Source: Manduca sexta (Eukaryota > Arthropoda > Insecta > Lepidoptera > Sphingidae). Taken from it: a stretch of 64,000 nt of DNA. The notes beneath the pieces were generated by a model. It saw only the letters and a list, made by a program, of their open reading frames with translations, was not told where the DNA came from and did not search any database. The DNA is taken from assembly GCF_014839805.1 (NCBI RefSeq), contig NC_051128.1:12228466-12292465 (forward strand), given 5' to 3'. The stretch's first letter is position 1. Every line of letters starts with the position of its first letter. Both the position numbers and the translations under genes were made by a program. This document shows positions 57,401 through 64,000 of this stretch, piece by piece.

Positions 57401-59744
57401 AGTCTTCACGATACAGGCTTACCTAGTGTGAAGACCATAGGATATAAGTTCATATGTAAAGACTTGTCAGTTTTTAATAAAATATATATAATCTGGAATT
57501 TATCTCCGATATAGCGATAGACTCGCCCCTAATCACATAGGATGGAATACACGAAGCGGAAAGTGAATGCACTACTTGTGCCTCTGCCTATCCCGTCAAA
57601 GATAAAAGTAGTGATTGTGAGTGAATATGGTAAGAATAATATTTTATTTGTCATCATCATTTTGGGTGACTACCTTTAAAATCCAAAGTTCATATTGACG
57701 CGCCTCGAACGCATTAATAACGTATTATTGTACGGGTATCTTGCTTTAACAATATAGATACGAAAGTTTGTAATGCTTACAGCACCAGCCTATCACCATA
57801 TCGGGCACCAATTCCAGCCTCTGGGTTGATGCTGAGTAAACAAACCTAAAATAATTTTGCCCGCCTCGAGGCTCGAACCCGAAACCTCAGCACTACACTC
57901 GCCCCGTAATACACAACTACGCCGAGGCAGTCTGAGGATAATATCCAAAACAATAAAACTCGAGCCTTTGACGAATTATCTGTAGTGTTGCGTGCGGGCG
58001 CGGAAGCTCCGGGTAAGTCGCGGTGAGGTGAGGGACCGATATCAGTTTATTTATTGAGTGTAATTAAGTTAACGTTTTATAAATTACATTATTTTTAGTG
58101 TATTATCTTTATGAACTAAGACCGATTATATTTCTTGAAGTGAGGATGTTTATTGAAACATAGTAGGACGTTTTTTATATGGCTGATTGACGAGATAAAT
58201 GTGTCCCTTGATTGTCAGTAAACCATATCCGTAACAAATAGATGACCCAAATACATAACATAACCAGAGCTTCAATAAAAAAATTGGACACTATTTTTAT
58301 TTGACACTGGTCCAGAGTACATTTTTCTTATCCGGTCAGGGCTAAGTGACCTAACTGCACCTGATTGTAATTGCGGTCCAATAGAATGTCGACTTACCAG
58401 AGATGATTACCCCTCGACAGTTGACACAATTATGCCGGTCCGTTGGAACCAAATATATATAGGCTGATACCGGAACGCGACACACTTACGTGGGCTACTA
58501 TGGCGGATTTTAACACCCTGTATACGGTGGTCGCTATCTGGGCGAATATAAATTAACACATCCTACCATCAGCATAACTACATAACTATCGTTCTATTGA
58601 GTGAATTTAAAACGTTTCATAGGCAGTTGCCATTTGCCTAGCCTGCTATATAACAAGGTTATCATTAATAAGAAAATTTTCTTAAGTTGACTTCCGCAAG
58701 CAATTATTACCGTAACTATTACGGCTGACTTTTGCAAACTCGCGGCGAGTCGTAGGTGTATGGAATTATTAAAATATCGCCACTAGTGTAAACGCACTTG
58801 GAACCTATATTGCTGATTGTAGGATATATTTTATATACGCTCGGATAGCGACCACCGAACATAAGGTTTTAAAATAGCCATAGAGGCGCATGTAAGTGTG
58901 TTGCGTTCCGGAATCAACCTGTGTATATCCAGTTCCAACAGGCCGGCATAATTGTGTCGACTGCCAAGGGGTAATCATCTCTAGTCAGTCGACATTCTAT
59001 TCCACTCCACTCTACTCAACATCAGGCGTTAGTGTCACGATATATAAAAAAAATTGCTATGAGAACTTGCCAGTCCAACTTATCTTAATCGGGTAGTTAC
59101 AAGGTATGTTTAAAAATGCCTCACCTGCCGTTCCTATGACGGGTTCGTATGCTGGCATCGTCTGTTGGTCCCCAGTTGTTGGTGATCGCCGGCAGGCCCA
59201 GGGAACTGTTGCCTTTAACAAGTCCATTACTTGGTTGATCGGTGCTTCGCGTCTTACGAGCTTTTAGCTCTTTACCTGGATGCAAGACGTGCATATATCT
59301 AATTAGTGAAAATCTTAAAACTGACTGATAAATGTGGACACATTAGAAAATATATTTTCGGTTAAGCACATCGTAAACCGTTGGAGTTAGAAATAAGCAA
59401 TATTGCGCACAAAACGTGGGTACTGGGTATCCAGGAAAATATTTTTGAAATTAGAACAACCAGACCAGAAACCGATATTTATGGTAACATTTATCTCAGC
59501 GCGAGAATCGAATCAGCAACCTTACGATTCATAGCCATCTCTTCCTAAAATTGCCTCATGTGATTCTTACTCGTCTACTGTTTAAAAACCTACCATATTT
59601 AGAAGTGCCAGCTAAAGTCTCGGCTGACTTCGATAAGCTTCTAGAGAGTGCCGACGGCGTTGCTCTCATCGGCGTAGCTTGCCGGTGTGGATACGTCATA
59701 CCGGCGTTCATAGGACGAAACAGCTGCAGATTCTTCAGCGCCAT
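30488..59744 (-). CDS. KIF12: KIF12-like kinesin motor protein
   Basis: A microtubule-dependent motor. Fourteen phase-matched exons: 59744-59594, 59275-59125, 53844-53752, 53044-52891, 52334-52203, 36627-36487, 35957-35816, 35510-35274, 34625-34510, 34030-33926, 33739-33622, 33206-32990, 32600-32532, 30614-30488; 1953 bp, 650 aa. A Ser-rich leader of about 120 residues precedes the motor, which begins NINVVVRVRP. P-loop GQTGSGKT (211-218), switch I NSHSSRSH (334-341), switch II DLAGSE (370-375), YRDSKLT (418-424). A coiled coil follows (about 480-600). [17 protein letters not shown] followed by G-GVTLM is characteristic of KIF12. I take the ATG at 59744 (GAGATGG context; an in-frame stop lies just upstream). 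Intron 7 appears to be GC-AG. Intron 5 is 15.6 kb and holds nested retroelements. The exact ortholog name is less certain than the family. Confidence 0.93.
31430..31870. repeat. Unclassified dispersed-repeat-like stretch
   Basis: Includes GCGAGCTTGCCGTTCGCCTG, GATGGTGAGCGATATGGCAG and CCAGGCGGACTCTCACATAT, phrases I recognise as typical of lepidopteran interspersed repeats. The part CAATGTCCTTCAAACTGGAA has a weaker echo at about 39280. It is in the last kinesin intron. Family unknown. Confidence 0.45.
31955..32105 (+). mobile_element. MITE-like repeat, copy 1 of an inverted pair
   Basis: Contains AATGGACCAATCAGAACA, AAATGAGTTATTTTGATTGG and TTCATTCTCGGAATCAGA. The copy at 53178-53352 has these in inverse orientation (ATGAACCAATCAAAATAAGT, GTTCTGATTGGTCCATTTTT). 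It is short and non-coding, with imperfect terminal symmetry (AAACGATCTCAATC / TTGAGATTTGGTTT-like). Confidence 0.65.
32673..32791 (-). pseudogene. Dead duplicate of kinesin exon 12 (copy C)
   Basis: Resembles the 3' half of kinesin exon 12 and keeps the ending GTCAACTC|GTGAGTA. It reads [14 protein letters not shown] and then meets a TAG, and it also has a length change further on. It cannot be used as a coding exon in this frame. It is the outermost of three tandem copies spaced 151 and 166 bp apart. Confidence 0.8.
32839..32946 (-). other. Open, splice-competent duplicate of kinesin exon 12 (copy B)
   Basis: 108 bp between an acceptor (TGTATGTAG) and a donor (GTGAGTATG) identical to that of exon 12. 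It reads without a stop, ends KKLEDVN as exon 12 does, and enters and leaves in phase 2. Including it would add 36 residues of charged, coiled-coil-like sequence between exons 12 and 13 without shifting the frame. Whether it is ever spliced in is unknown. The weak polypyrimidine tract before its acceptor counts against constitutive use. Confidence 0.6.
34185..34375 (-). mobile_element. SINE, family 2 (3' part, decayed)
   Basis: AATAATATCAGCCC, ATTGCTGGGCACGATATTCC, GGATTAGACCTTAGTCAACC and GATGTTTTCCTTCATTACC follow the order of the better copies at 34691 and 49805. The head is lost. It lies in a kinesin intron. Confidence 0.7.
34691..34998 (-). mobile_element. tRNA-derived SINE, family 2, full length
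   Basis: On the minus strand the head is AGCCGCGATAGCTTAGTTGG (an A-box-like start), followed by a decayed B-box (GGTTCAAAACCC). The body is AGGAAAACATTGTCAGGAAA...CTACCAATCCGTATTACG...AGGAGGACAGTGCCCAGTAG, ending TATATAGCAG. It lies between kinesin exons 8 and 9. Confidence 0.82.
36060..36127 (+). repeat. Tail of the 123-bp-unit repeat family
   Basis: GTGCCTGAGATTAGCGCGTT, CAAGCAAACAAACTCTTCAG and CTTTATATATTAGTATAGAT equal the terminal part of the full copies. No tandem units. Confidence 0.75.
37214..37478 (+). mobile_element. tRNA-derived SINE, family 1
   Basis: Head GACTGCCTCGGTAACATAG, B-box GGTTCGAATCCCGGGTCGGA, body TTTAGGTTTTTCTGCTCAAT, GTGACCGATATGGAGATTCA and TGCGTATCCCTTTGGGGATA, then a short TGTG tail. 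It is in kinesin intron 5. Confidence 0.85.
37781..38135 (-). pseudogene. Fragment of a LINE ORF2 3' end
   Basis: The minus strand from about 38065 to 37890 reads [19 protein letters not shown]...[15 protein letters not shown]. This resembles the C-terminus of Jockey/CR1-type reverse transcriptase ORFs, which end with a similar RLYN and FKK pattern. An AT-rich tail (TTATTTATTTATTTTTAT on the plus strand) follows at the element's 3' side. Only this end is present. It is a different family from the LINE at 40150. Confidence 0.5.
38290..38545 (+). repeat. GTCGAC inverted-repeat family copy
   Basis: GGCAGGATATATTTTATATC, GTTAAAACCAGCCATAGTTG, GTGTGTCGCGTTTCAGAATT, CTGTGTCGATTGACGTGGGG and ATCATTAAGTACAGTAGAGT. 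It has the same order as 14715 and 58815 and lies in kinesin intron 5. Confidence 0.75.
39429..39655 (-). mobile_element. SINE, family 2
   Basis: CATCATCATCATCAGCCCTG, TATACTGTCCCACTGTTTGG, CACGCTGGCCTAGTGCAGAT and CTCACGATATTTTCCTTCAC, read as the reverse of a minus-strand element. The tRNA-like head is truncated at the right. Confidence 0.75.
39905..40085 (+). repeat. Internally deleted copy of the 123-bp-unit repeat family
   Basis: It begins ACTTTTGCCTGCGGCTCAGT and finishes GTAGTTCCTGAGATTAGCGC, then GTTTAAACATACAAATAAAC. The tandem array is absent. It abuts the LINE at its right. Confidence 0.65.
40361..40445 (+). repeat. TG/TGTGTG microsatellite
   Basis: An imperfect (TG)n of about 85 bp, just beyond the open C-terminal frame of the LINE ORF2, so within the LINE 3' UTR (CA-rich on its sense strand). 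Likely polymorphic. Confidence 0.85.
41871..42071 (+). repeat. Copia 5' LTR
   Basis: 201 bp, TG...CA. It contains AATAAAATTATAAAGG, which could serve as a poly(A) signal. By eye it is identical to 46230-46430. Confidence 0.95.
42072..42083 (+). other. Primer binding site, initiator tRNA-Met type
   Basis: TGGTAGCAGAAG directly after the 5' LTR. The first ten bases complement the CCA-bearing 3' end of an insect initiator methionine tRNA, the usual Copia primer. That tRNA sequence is from general knowledge, not this window. Confidence 0.75.
42102..42953 (+). CDS. Copia gag (capsid/nucleocapsid)
   Basis: The first ATG in the frame is at 42102 ([20 protein letters not shown]). Residues up to about 190 fit the Copia gag/UBN2 capsid-like fold; the [13 protein letters not shown] start is typical. 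A CCHC zinc knuckle [14 protein letters not shown] lies at about 42723-42764, for nucleic-acid packaging. After about 42825 the frame no longer matches the expected Arg/Gly-rich continuation, which is instead found in the next frame (open from 42731). The true gag region probably ends its native frame there. Copia elements normally encode one long gag-pol. Confidence 0.85.
   Translation: MDEKEELKLQVFNGTAYDKWKFRLKLFLEMKDCYEVIELQNRPDNITEQNWKTKEIKAKNYIVNSVSNSQLELIINEITAKEMIHKFDSIYATKSSANKLLSKRRLLDLKMNENDDPAEFLNKFEAHINNLIGSGEIVTQEDKLNYLLLCLPQSFSQIVDIVDALPDKEKSVDYVKSKLLLTQKIKETEKCTQASSQAFRAGKEEKKCYNCGNPGHYQRNCPTRQNQVRPAWRGNWNWRETDISEVEVNIEEAKVHQEDGNLVVRQEHPLCRVLPLQTHLMLK
42825..46035 (+). pseudogene. 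Copia pol: protease, integrase, RT, RNase H, frame-broken
   Basis: Domains in order over three frames. Protease [11 protein letters not shown] (about 43004). GAG-pre-integrase [15 protein letters not shown] (43430). Integrase with HTDVNGP (43619), SFIDDFSK and DNGTEYLN. From 43942, the integrase end and the RT core: [37 protein letters not shown] (about 45102). From 45332, RNase H with DADWGAD (about 45597) and [10 protein letters not shown]. Open blocks: 42731-43879, 43942-45168 and 45332-45892. The breaks are at about 42825, 43865, 45158, 45283 and 45868, each next to a run of G or A. As read it cannot make a full polyprotein. Confidence 0.9.
46221..46229 (+). other. Polypurine tract
   Basis: AAGGAGGTG immediately before the 3' LTR, the expected site of plus-strand priming. 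Confidence 0.7.
46230..46430 (+). repeat. Copia 3' LTR
   Basis: 201 bp, identical by eye to the 5' LTR and followed by the GGGAA target duplication. Confidence 0.95.
48453..49301 (-). CDS. LINE ORF1, coiled-coil plus FP-like nucleic-acid chaperone
   Basis: 282 aa, intact. Residues about 1-35 are basic and polar. About 40-120 is a predicted coiled coil (heptads around [20 protein letters not shown] and [20 protein letters not shown]). From about 130 ([20 protein letters not shown]) to the end it resembles the conserved domain of baculovirus FP25-type proteins, which many lepidopteran LINE ORF1 proteins share: [50 protein letters not shown]. The likely role is binding element RNA. It is separated from ORF2 by about 500 bp without coding frames. 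The assignment is from family memory; no search was run. Confidence 0.8.
   Translation of the reverse strand: MPINRTPDTKGDLETTKPTHRRKAKTTDDTNNNDKQLTAQISEIKQMFLDFKTLQEQKFEKLYTSFEEIKKQNIDIHSSINYLSNSYDTLKDQLQKLETERQTNLQYIKTLEDKLDKLESSSRSTSIEIRNIPIQKQESKQTLLSTINTIGTAISAPVEQLQIKDIYRINSKDKDNRPIIVDFTSVLTKENFINMYKKINKDKSKLTTDTIKISGPSKPIFTSENLTPKMKRLFFLSRDIAKTKEYKYCWVSHGKIFLRKFDGSSIIQIKSENDIDCLRNQI
49805..49988 (-). mobile_element. SINE, family 2
   Basis: AATAATAATATCAGCCCTGT, TATACTGTCCCACTGCTGAG, GGATTAGGCCTTAGTCCACC and CACGCTGGCCTAGTGCGGAT. A deletion then joins the body to the tRNA-like head AACTAGGCTATCGCCGC. It lies just right of the LINE 5' end, in kinesin intron 5. Confidence 0.82.
50154..50417 (+). 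mobile_element. tRNA-derived SINE, family 1, best copy
   Basis: Head GACTGCCTCAGTGGCGTAG, B-box GGTTCGAATCCCGGGTCGGG, body GGGTTTTTCTGCTCAGTATC, GTGCCCGATATGGCGATAGG, CTATCACATCATGGGACGG and CATACCCCTTCGGGGATAAA. It ends in ATGTTATGTATTATGTA. Confidence 0.88.
50735..51090 (+). repeat. Dispersed repeat copy (ACCCTGCGAATGG family)
   Basis: TTTTTTTTATCGAACCCGC, CCTGCGAATGGAATATTGGA, ATCCCCTGGCTTAGCTATTG and CCCTGGAGGAAAGT match 56820-57015 in order. This copy extends further right (GGGCATGAATGCTGTGTGAA, GAATTGCCACGGAGGAGATA). Non-coding, in kinesin intron 5. Confidence 0.75.
51745..51920 (+). repeat. Dispersed repeat copy (family of 5400)
   Basis: AAATTTCGGCCACGTCGGCC, GATAAGCCAAGTACGCAGGA, GTACGCAATACACAGGTGCA, AGACGGCAATAACACTTGAC and GAGATCAGGTGCAGGAACTG, colinear with 5615-5770. 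Confidence 0.78.
52557..52685 (+). repeat. Deleted copy of the 123-bp-unit repeat family
   Basis: ACTAGCTTTTGCTTGCGGCA, CGCCCGCGTGACAAAG, then directly GCTGAGATAAGTGCGTTCAT and CTTCAGCTTTATATATTGGT. No tandem units. It lies between kinesin exons 4 and 5. Confidence 0.72.
53178..53352 (-). mobile_element. MITE-like repeat, copy 2 of an inverted pair
   Basis: Inverse of 31955-32105: GATCGCAATCTCAGTCTTCA, ATGAACCAATCAAAATAAGT, GTTCTGATTGGTCCATTTTT and GGTTAGGATTGTTTATTAAA. It lies between kinesin exons 3 and 4. Confidence 0.65.
53935..54072 (+). repeat. GTCGAC family fragment lacking the inverted repeat
   Basis: AATGTGCTGGTGATAAATAT, GGGTAGCGACGACCTTATAC, GTTAAAACCCGTCATAGTAG and GTGTGTCGCGGTCCGGGATA, colinear with the left part of 38290 and 58815. 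It stops before the GTCGAC pair. Confidence 0.65.
54785..54851. promoter_or_regulatory. E2F/CCAAT-like inverted repeat around an E-box
   Basis: TTTCCCGCCAATC at 54785-54797 is repeated as its exact reverse complement GATTGGCGGGAAA at 54839-54851. CACGTG (54815-54820) lies at the centre of symmetry to within half a base. The arms contain E2F-type (TTTCCCGCC) and CCAAT motifs; the centre is an E-box. The site is in kinesin intron 2. Function is inferred from motif resemblance alone; a decayed transposon end is the alternative. Confidence 0.4.
55064..55125 (-). mobile_element. Short SINE family 2 fragment
   Basis: AATAATAATATCAGATCTAT, GCTGTTCCACTAGTGAGCAC and GGGCCTCCTATACTACTGA, the 3' end only. 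Confidence 0.6.
56820..57015 (+). repeat. Dispersed repeat copy (ACCCTGCGAATGG family)
   Basis: TTTTTTTATCGGAGCCCGCC, GGACCCTGCGAATGGGATAC, ATCCCGTGGCTTAGCAACAG and GCCCTGGAGGGGATAGCTGG, then a purine-rich end. It is the best-preserved left half of the family. Confidence 0.75.
57279..57615 (+). mobile_element. SINE, family 1, with an internal extra segment
   Basis: Head CTGCCTCAGTGACGTAGTTG, B-box GGTTCGATCCCCGGGTTGGG and TTTTTCTATTCAGTATCGAC. A stretch at about 57400-57495 is absent from other copies, after which AATTTATCTCCGATATAGCG, AATCACATAGGATGGAATAC and CTGCCTATCCCGTC resume. Confidence 0.75.
57781..57932 (-). mobile_element. SINE, family 1, inverted relative to its neighbour
   Basis: Plus-strand text CACCATATCGGGCACCAATT, TTGATGCTGAGTAAACAAAC, GAGGCTCGAACCCGAAACCT and ACAACTACGCCGAGGCAGTC is the reverse of the family. 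It lies 165 bp from the oppositely oriented copy at 57279. Confidence 0.8.
57970..58050. other. Small CpG-rich patch in kinesin intron 2
   Basis: GTTGCGTGCGGGCGCGGAAG and CTCCGGGTAAGTCGCGGTGA interrupt AT-rich intron. GGTAAGT inside looks like a splice donor. It could be an untranslated exon or promoter; no coding frame supports it. Confidence 0.25.
58377..58570 (-). repeat. GTCGAC inverted-repeat family copy
   Basis: GATGATTACCCCTCGACAGT, TGACACAATTATGCCGGTCC, AACGCGACACACTTACGTGG and GTATACGGTGGTCGCTATCT, the reverse of 38290 and 58815. Together with 58815 it forms an inverted pair 245 bp apart. Confidence 0.8.
58815..59030 (+). repeat. GTCGAC inverted-repeat family copy
   Basis: GTAGGATATATTTTATATAC, AGCGACCACCGAACATAAGG, GTGTGTTGCGTTCCGGAATC, TGTGTCGACTGCCAAGGGGT and AATCATCTCTAGTCAGTCGA. 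It lies just before kinesin exon 2. Confidence 0.8.
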
Positions 59745-60627
59745 CTCTTGTTCCAAATCGCATCTTCGCGATTGACATTAATTTTCATAACTGTAAAATG
59801 TCTATGCTCGTAAAATAAACTTCAAACGAGTTTCCAATTCTAAATGCAACATGTTATGCGGGTTCGATATCATTATAAAGAAAATGGTTTATTGAATTGA
59901 ATTCTAAACTTTGACACACCACTTGTTTTATTTTAATTAATTTGTCGATAGTTCATCACAGTACCAATTAAAAAAAAGAAGCACTTTATTAAATTTTCAA
60001 ATGGATTCCAATTTTGAATTTATTAATTAAACCACGATGACAATAAAAGCGGGAAATATTGCTTATGATGACGCGCGATAGTCGTCGACGAGCGCGGGGC
60101 ACAGACTGAAAGCGGTTTCAGCCAGGGTTGAATACTCATTGTGGGGGTTTGGTTAAAAGCATATTATTTGTTTGTGTTGCCGTAATTGTTACGTGCGAGC
60201 GTAGGACGTTGTTTTGTTACTTCAAAAACTGACATCGTAAATCTAGAATTAATCACTACTATTATTTCAGATTTTTGGAGTGACATTGTGTCAATCAATA
60301 AATTAATGAATAATAGCACTGAAGCTACCAGAAACCTTGAATATGGATTGTGTTAAAAGCCTTTAATTATTGCATAGTTGGACGTATAAGTGAGCATAGT
60401 TAGAAGACTAATAATCCAATTTGGAAAATAATTATAAAACCATGTAACTTATTATTACGTTATTAATTAAAATTAATAGTAAAGTCCATAATATTTAAAA
60501 TTTTGAAAAGTAAATTCTAGAAACGCCGATGAAAGAAATTAAATCAATTTTAAGTTAAAACAGGGCACGCTCCTCGTGACTTTTTTAAAGTTATATGTGT
60601 ATTCTTTGTTTGGTTTAAGGGTAAAGA
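59745..60627 (-). promoter_or_regulatory. 5' flank of the kinesin gene
   Basis: The region upstream of the chosen start ATG (59744). In the coding frame a stop lies about 35 bases before this ATG, supporting it as the first codon. A TTTTACAG acceptor-like word at about 59785-59795 leaves room for a separate non-coding first exon. A CpG-rich patch (GACGCGCGATAGTCGTCGAC...GAGCGCGGGG) at 60070-60110 is the best promoter candidate. No TATA box was identified. Confidence 0.35.
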
Positions 60628-60785
60628 AAAACCTCGTGTGGAGACCTGCATACCTGAGAAATTCTGTATAAGAATTACGAAGGCGTTTGAAGTCTGCCAA
60701 CCTTCACTAGGCCAGCGTGGTGGAAAAAGGCCTAAGTCCCCTTAGTAGTATAGGAGCCCAATATATAATATAGAGGCTGATATTT
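60628..60785 (+). mobile_element. SINE, family 2, plus orientation
   Basis: GGAGACCTGCATACCTGAGA, GTTTGAAGTCTGCCAACCTT, CACTAGGCCAGCGTGGTGGA and AAGGCCTAAGTCCCCTTAGT are the reverse of 34691 and 49805. The head is missing. Confidence 0.78.
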
Positions 60786-62228
60786 ATGCTTTTATTCATG
60801 AGATTACGCGCAACATAACCTTACAGGAATGATCCAAATTCAAAAAACGCATACCGCACTATCGAATTAATATACCCTTACAGTGTACCTTCAGCACTAT
60901 GAAGTCCAAACGAATCTAGGGGTAAAAGAAATTTCAAATTGGACACACAGCTTGGCTATGCCCTTATTATCATCCATGGGCGACAGTGATTTACCGATAG
61001 ATGAGCCCGTTAGCTCTTCTGCCTTCAGAAACCATAAAAAATCTGGCCCTAAGTTTAAACTATAGGAAGAATAAGTATATGAAAATAAATATTTATGTGT
61101 AACACTAACATAATACACCTGGAGAATATAAATATTTAATGCCTCAGCTATTAAAAAAATCTATGTAAATTTTATTTATGTTGGATAAATTTGATTTAAA
61201 ATTTATATGTTGGTGATAAGTAAAAAAGACAATAATGATTTCCCATTTGTTTATCTTTTGGGATTATAGTAATTTGTACTCAAAAAGGCAGAATCATATG
61301 ATATACTTATATATAAGTTAATTTGTACACAAAATATAACATAGGACCTTGTAATAGCGACTCAACGAAACATCACAACATTTTACATGCGTGAAGCCAC
61401 AAGAAAAAAATAGTTTGACAGCCATTCAAGAGACCGAATGGCATGCATTGTGTATTGTTTTCCCTAAGGGAATTAATATTTAATGTCCGAATAATAAGTT
61501 ATGATTGTGGGGGTGTCGGGGTTGCCGGTTACTGACCCCACTCGCCCTTACCGGGTATGAGAAGTCAAAAGTGTTGTTATTTTGTTGATTTCTGGCGCTA
61601 GTACGTTTGTAAGGTCGTGGGAAAGAAAAGTCCAAGCAAACATTCCTTGCAAAGTAATTTTAAAAAGGAGTTGGAGGGCATTTAATATTCATGATTTTAT
61701 TTTAAGAAGGCTCTGTTATTTATTGTTTGTATAAACTAATTTATTTTAATTTTTTTATAAGCCAACGGAATTCTTGAAGGTCCACTTAGTTTTCAAATCT
61801 TCATGAAAAAATATAAAGAAATGCTTTGATTAAATTGCATCATTTCACGTTTTTTTAATATAAGAATAAGAATGGTAGTATGTTGCACTACATAAAAAAA
61901 AAATTATAAACATGGATGGTGCGCCTTATTCGGAACCGAGCTTTGTTTGGTCACAATACCTTATAGATTCTAGGCAGTTCCGGTATTCTCTCGCTTTTCC
62001 ACTTATTTAGATATAATCTATATCTCTAAATAAGCAGAAGAGCGGGAGAATTAGATACCTAGATAGGTAAGATAATATAGGTATGGTAATGATCTATATA
62101 CCTATTACCAAAACATGTAATTCGTTATGGTTTTAGTATTTGGCTTATAAAATGGTTCCATCCACAGACCTGACCAATTTATTAAGAGGAGGTACCTACT
62201 TATACTTTTAACTCTTACCTATATAATA
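60786..62228. other. Unannotated AT-rich flank
   Basis: No gene recognised. An open frame of 60 codons at 60883-61065 has no family I know. A hairpin lies at 61993-62044 (GCTTTTCCACTTATTTAGAT against ATCTCTAAATAAGCAGAAGA), imperfect and of unknown role. Confidence 0.4.
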
Positions 62229-63370
62229 ATATTTGCCCGCGGCTCCGCACGCATTACAAAGTTTTTCGGGCTAAAGTTTTCCGTTATAAAAGTCACGCTA
62301 TATATTTTCCCGGGAGCCTATGTTCTTTCCAGGGTCTCAAACTGTCTCCATACCAAATTTTATCCTAATACGTTGGGTAGTTTTTGAGTTTAACACGTTC
62401 GGGCAGACCGATGCAGCGGGGGATTTTGTTTTATGATATATTTTTGTAGAACTTTTTAAGAGGAACAATCCCGTCATACATTATTGTTGCATAACTTTAA
62501 CCGTTTACGCAGCGCACGCAACAGAAGCTCTCAAAACTAATAAATTGTCCCCGTTTTTGCATCATGTTTCATTACTGCTCCACTCCTATTGGTCATAGCG
62601 TGACGATATATAACCTATAGCACTCCAGGAACAAAGGGCTATCCAACACAAAAATATTTTTTCGGTTCGAACCGGTAGTTCCTGAGATTAGCGATTACTG
62701 CTCCGCTCCTATTGGGCATAGCGTGATGATATATATAGCCTATAGCATTCCAGGAACAAAGGGCTACCCAACACTAAAAGAATTATTCAGTTCAAACTCC
62801 TAGTTTCTGAGATTAGCCATTACTGCTCTGCTCCTATTGGTCATAGCGTGATGATATATAGCCTATAGCACTTCACGAACAAAGGGCTATCCAAAACAAA
62901 ATATTTTTTTTAGTTCGAACCGGTAGTTCCTGAGATTAGCCATTACTGCTCTGCTCCTATTGGGTATAGCGTGATGATATATAGCCTATAGCACTCCACG
63001 AACAAAGGGCTATCCAACGCAAAAAGAATTTTTCAGTTCGGACCGGTAGTTCCTGAGATTAGTCATTACTGCTCCGCTCCTATTGGGTATAGCGTGATGA
63101 TATATAGCCTATAGCACTCCACGAACAAAGGGCTATCCAACGCAAAAAGAATTTTTCAGTTCGGACCGGTAGTTCCTGAGATTAGCTATTACTGCTCCGC
63201 TCCTATTGGGTATAGCGTGATGATATATAGCCTATAGCACTCCACGAACATAGGGCTATCCAACGCAAAAAGAATTTTTCAGTTTGGACCGGTAGTTCCT
63301 GAGATTAGCGCGTTCAAACAAACAAACAAACAAACAAACAAACTCTTCAGCTTTATATAATAGTATAGAT
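62229..63370 (+). repeat. Second full copy of the dispersed repeat with six ~123-bp units
   Basis: It starts near ATTTGCCCGCGGCTCCGCAC and ends CTTTATATAATAGTATAGAT. Units start at 62571, 62694, 62819, 62942, 63065 and 63188 (123-125 bp) and end at 63310. Order, orientation and unit number are the same as at 2617-3740. Confidence 0.85.
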
Positions 63371-64000
63371 CTACCTATATAGAGATTCGTGTCCCCAACA
63401 AAAATTATAATACAAGAAAAAAAAAACCTCTACCAAAGAACCAACTAACGATTTTATCATAGTCATGTAATTCATCGCTTGCCGATTAAATTTTATCGAT
63501 TGACCCTCAATTTTCAGGCTGACATAGTGGGACTGATTTATCAAAACAAATTACTGAACTGGGTCACATACGCCATTATGTTGGCAACTTTAAATTTAAA
63601 TGAATAATTTTAAATTTCGAACTTATCAAATCACATTCGTTTTTCTTTGCTTGTTTTTGTTTGGGCTCATTACATTCTTTAGCTTTTGCTATTTTACCAG
63701 TGTATAAAAAAATATAATTTATTTCATGCTTTGCAATTAAAAGTTGTCGTTATTGTCTATGAGTAATCGTGGATGCGGCTTGATCGACTCTACATTTAAT
63801 TGATAATAAACCCTAATTCCTAAGTATATAGGTTCCAAAATCCTAACTGAAAGTAACGATGTAATTACAGTTATACCAAACCGGTAGTCAAAATCACATC
63901 TTTATATTCAATTGCACAAAAATTGCTCATTAATAAGTGTAGTACAATACGTATGGTCCGCTGCGCGAGACCACAATGACGTGTCAGTCGCGGTTCGATG
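63371..64000. other. Right end, nothing recognised
   Basis: AT-rich, without a gene, RNA or known repeat that I can support. Confidence 0.4.

Overview
The window is animal nuclear DNA, AT-rich and dense with repeats. It very probably comes from a moth or butterfly. The four host genes have insect-like intron/exon structure, and their proteins align closely with animal families. The dispersed repeats are of types I associate with lepidopteran genomes: tRNA-headed SINEs, TTAA foldback MITEs, a repeat opening with GCTTTTGCTCGCGGCTCCGC, and a CR1/Jockey-type LINE whose ORF1 carries a baculovirus-FP-like domain. The order Lepidoptera is an inference; no species is claimed.

Layout. Positions 1-16948 (+) hold the 3' thirteen coding exons of CNOT3 (CCR4-NOT subunit 3); the first exons lie upstream of the window. 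A long 3' UTR or intergenic region follows, to about 20.3 kb. DDX47 (-, 22609-26799, eight exons, 469 aa) converges on CNOT3. PHF5A (+, 27398-28056, three exons, 110 aa) is divergent from DDX47 across about 600 bp. A KIF12-like kinesin (-, 30488-59744, fourteen exons, about 650 aa) fills most of the right half. No protein gene is recognised from 59745 to 64000.

Mobile DNA. Kinesin intron 5 (36628-52202) contains a young nest. A Copia LTR retrotransposon (41871-46430) has two LTRs that read as identical, a GGGAA target duplication and a tRNA-iMet-type primer site. It is inserted in the opposite orientation into ORF2 of a LINE (about 40150-49500). Both elements are broken almost only by single-base changes at short homopolymers. 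There are also two SINE families, several foldback MITEs, a repeat with six tandem 123-bp units near each end of the window, and a family built around a GTCGAC-containing inverted repeat.

How the genes relate. CNOT3 (mRNA deadenylation), DDX47 (ribosomal RNA processing) and PHF5A (SF3b splicing factor) are housekeeping RNA-metabolism genes; the kinesin is a microtubule motor. They are neighbours on the chromosome, not a pathway. The most interesting host observations are a tandemly duplicated coiled-coil exon in the kinesin whose middle copy is still open, splice-competent and phase-matched, a GC-AG intron in the same gene, and an E2F/CCAAT-like inverted repeat centred on an E-box in its second intron. 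I did not find a convincing undescribed multi-gene system.
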